Part shown: in pieces, positions 22,945 through 23,096 of the stretch | Layout: each line of letters starts with the position of its first letter | Numbering within the stretch: position 1 is the stretch's first letter | Source: a virus | Direction: 5' to 3' (one strand) | DNA: 23,096 nucleotides | Virus record (IMG/VR): IMGVR_UViG_3300028895_000669 | Location: 1-23,096 of that record | The notes under the pieces: model-generated | Database searches by the model: none | What the model was told of the DNA's origin: nothing | Seen by the model: only the letters and a program-made list of their open reading frames with translations | Position numbers and translations under genes: made by a program

Positions 22945-23096
22945 ATGCGCGTCGAAATCCCTGACCTTGGCACCCATGTTGAGTTCCCTGACGGCACACC
23001 ACCCGAGCAAATCGACTCCATCCTTCGCGAAAACTTCGACACCATTCGTCGTGGCGAGGCCGAGAAGGCGGGGCTGACGCCGGAGGAGTTTGACCG
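22945..23096 (+). CDS. 5' end of a protein with N-terminal EFPD motif (partial)
   Basis: An ATG preceded by CAGGAGAA starts a frame that stays open to the end of the window (50 codons). It begins MRVEIPDLGTHVEFPDG and continues with TPPEQIDSILRENFD, clearly paralogous in its first 25 residues to the preceding gene (compare DGQTIEFPD and IPEEQI). A charged segment (RRGEAEKAGLTPEEFD) follows. In many phages this motif opens a large internal virion or murein-degrading protein, so a long gene probably continues downstream; that is inference. Confidence 0.7.
   Translation, partial: MRVEIPDLGTHVEFPDGTPPEQIDSILRENFDTIRRGEAEKAGLTPEEFD

Noticed and set aside
1-23096. tRNA genes, CRISPR arrays, integrase, attachment sites or insertion sequences
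   Set aside because: No cloverleaf pattern, regularly spaced repeats, recombinase motifs or terminal inverted repeats were noticed when reading the window; only a computed search could exclude short or diverged cases.

Overview
The window is a tightly packed, GC-rich (roughly 60 percent by eye) block of a tailed double-stranded DNA bacteriophage, or of a prophage or metagenomic viral contig. Every gene I can support lies on the + strand, intergenic gaps are mostly under 60 bases, and many neighbours overlap by 1 to 11 bases. The order is replicative helicase, lysis, packaging, portal, scaffold, capsid, adaptor, tail proteins, internal virion proteins. No tape-measure protein, tail tube, sheath or baseplate gene is visible, so a short-tailed (podovirus-like) virion is the best fit. 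The host cannot be named from sequence alone; strong AGGAG-type ribosome sites and GC content suit a Gram-negative bacterium. No integrase, repressor, tRNA, CRISPR array or insertion sequence was seen.

Layout. 1-1919: the end of an unknown gene, a small basic/polar phage protein that overprints it, and a DnaB-family helicase. 1920-2664: a candidate promoter, an M15-type peptidoglycan peptidase and a small membrane protein (holin candidate). 2661-5103: a small-terminase-like DNA-binding protein, then four genes inserted between the two terminase genes, two of which look like beta-rich virion proteins. 5131-5164: a convincing intrinsic terminator whose 3' arm also carries the only Shine-Dalgarno-like sequence of the next gene. 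5168-10263: large terminase, portal, a small four-cysteine protein and an acidic scaffold candidate. 10276-12843: a small beta protein, a jelly-roll protein with a clear secretory signal peptide, the major capsid protein, and a strong GC hairpin with a TTCG loop just after it. 12861-19687: a possible short upstream frame, a head-tail adaptor-like protein, a small basic/beta protein and three tandem paralogues that are probably tail nozzle or propeller proteins. 19687-23096: a GNAT-fold protein and a set of alpha-helical, glycine-rich or coiled-coil proteins that look like internal (ejection) virion proteins, the last cut by the window end.

The genes form one virion-building programme: terminase pumps DNA through the portal into a shell made by scaffold and capsid protein, adaptor and tail proteins close it, internal proteins are packed for ejection, and the peptidase plus membrane protein release progeny. 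The most unusual features are (i) carbohydrate-binding-module-like jelly-roll inserts in three unrelated virion proteins, one of them in only one of three otherwise collinear paralogues; (ii) a signal peptide on a protein encoded in the capsid cluster; (iii) the three-fold tandem paralogy; and (iv) RNA hairpins placed where they may control capsid, adaptor and terminase output.
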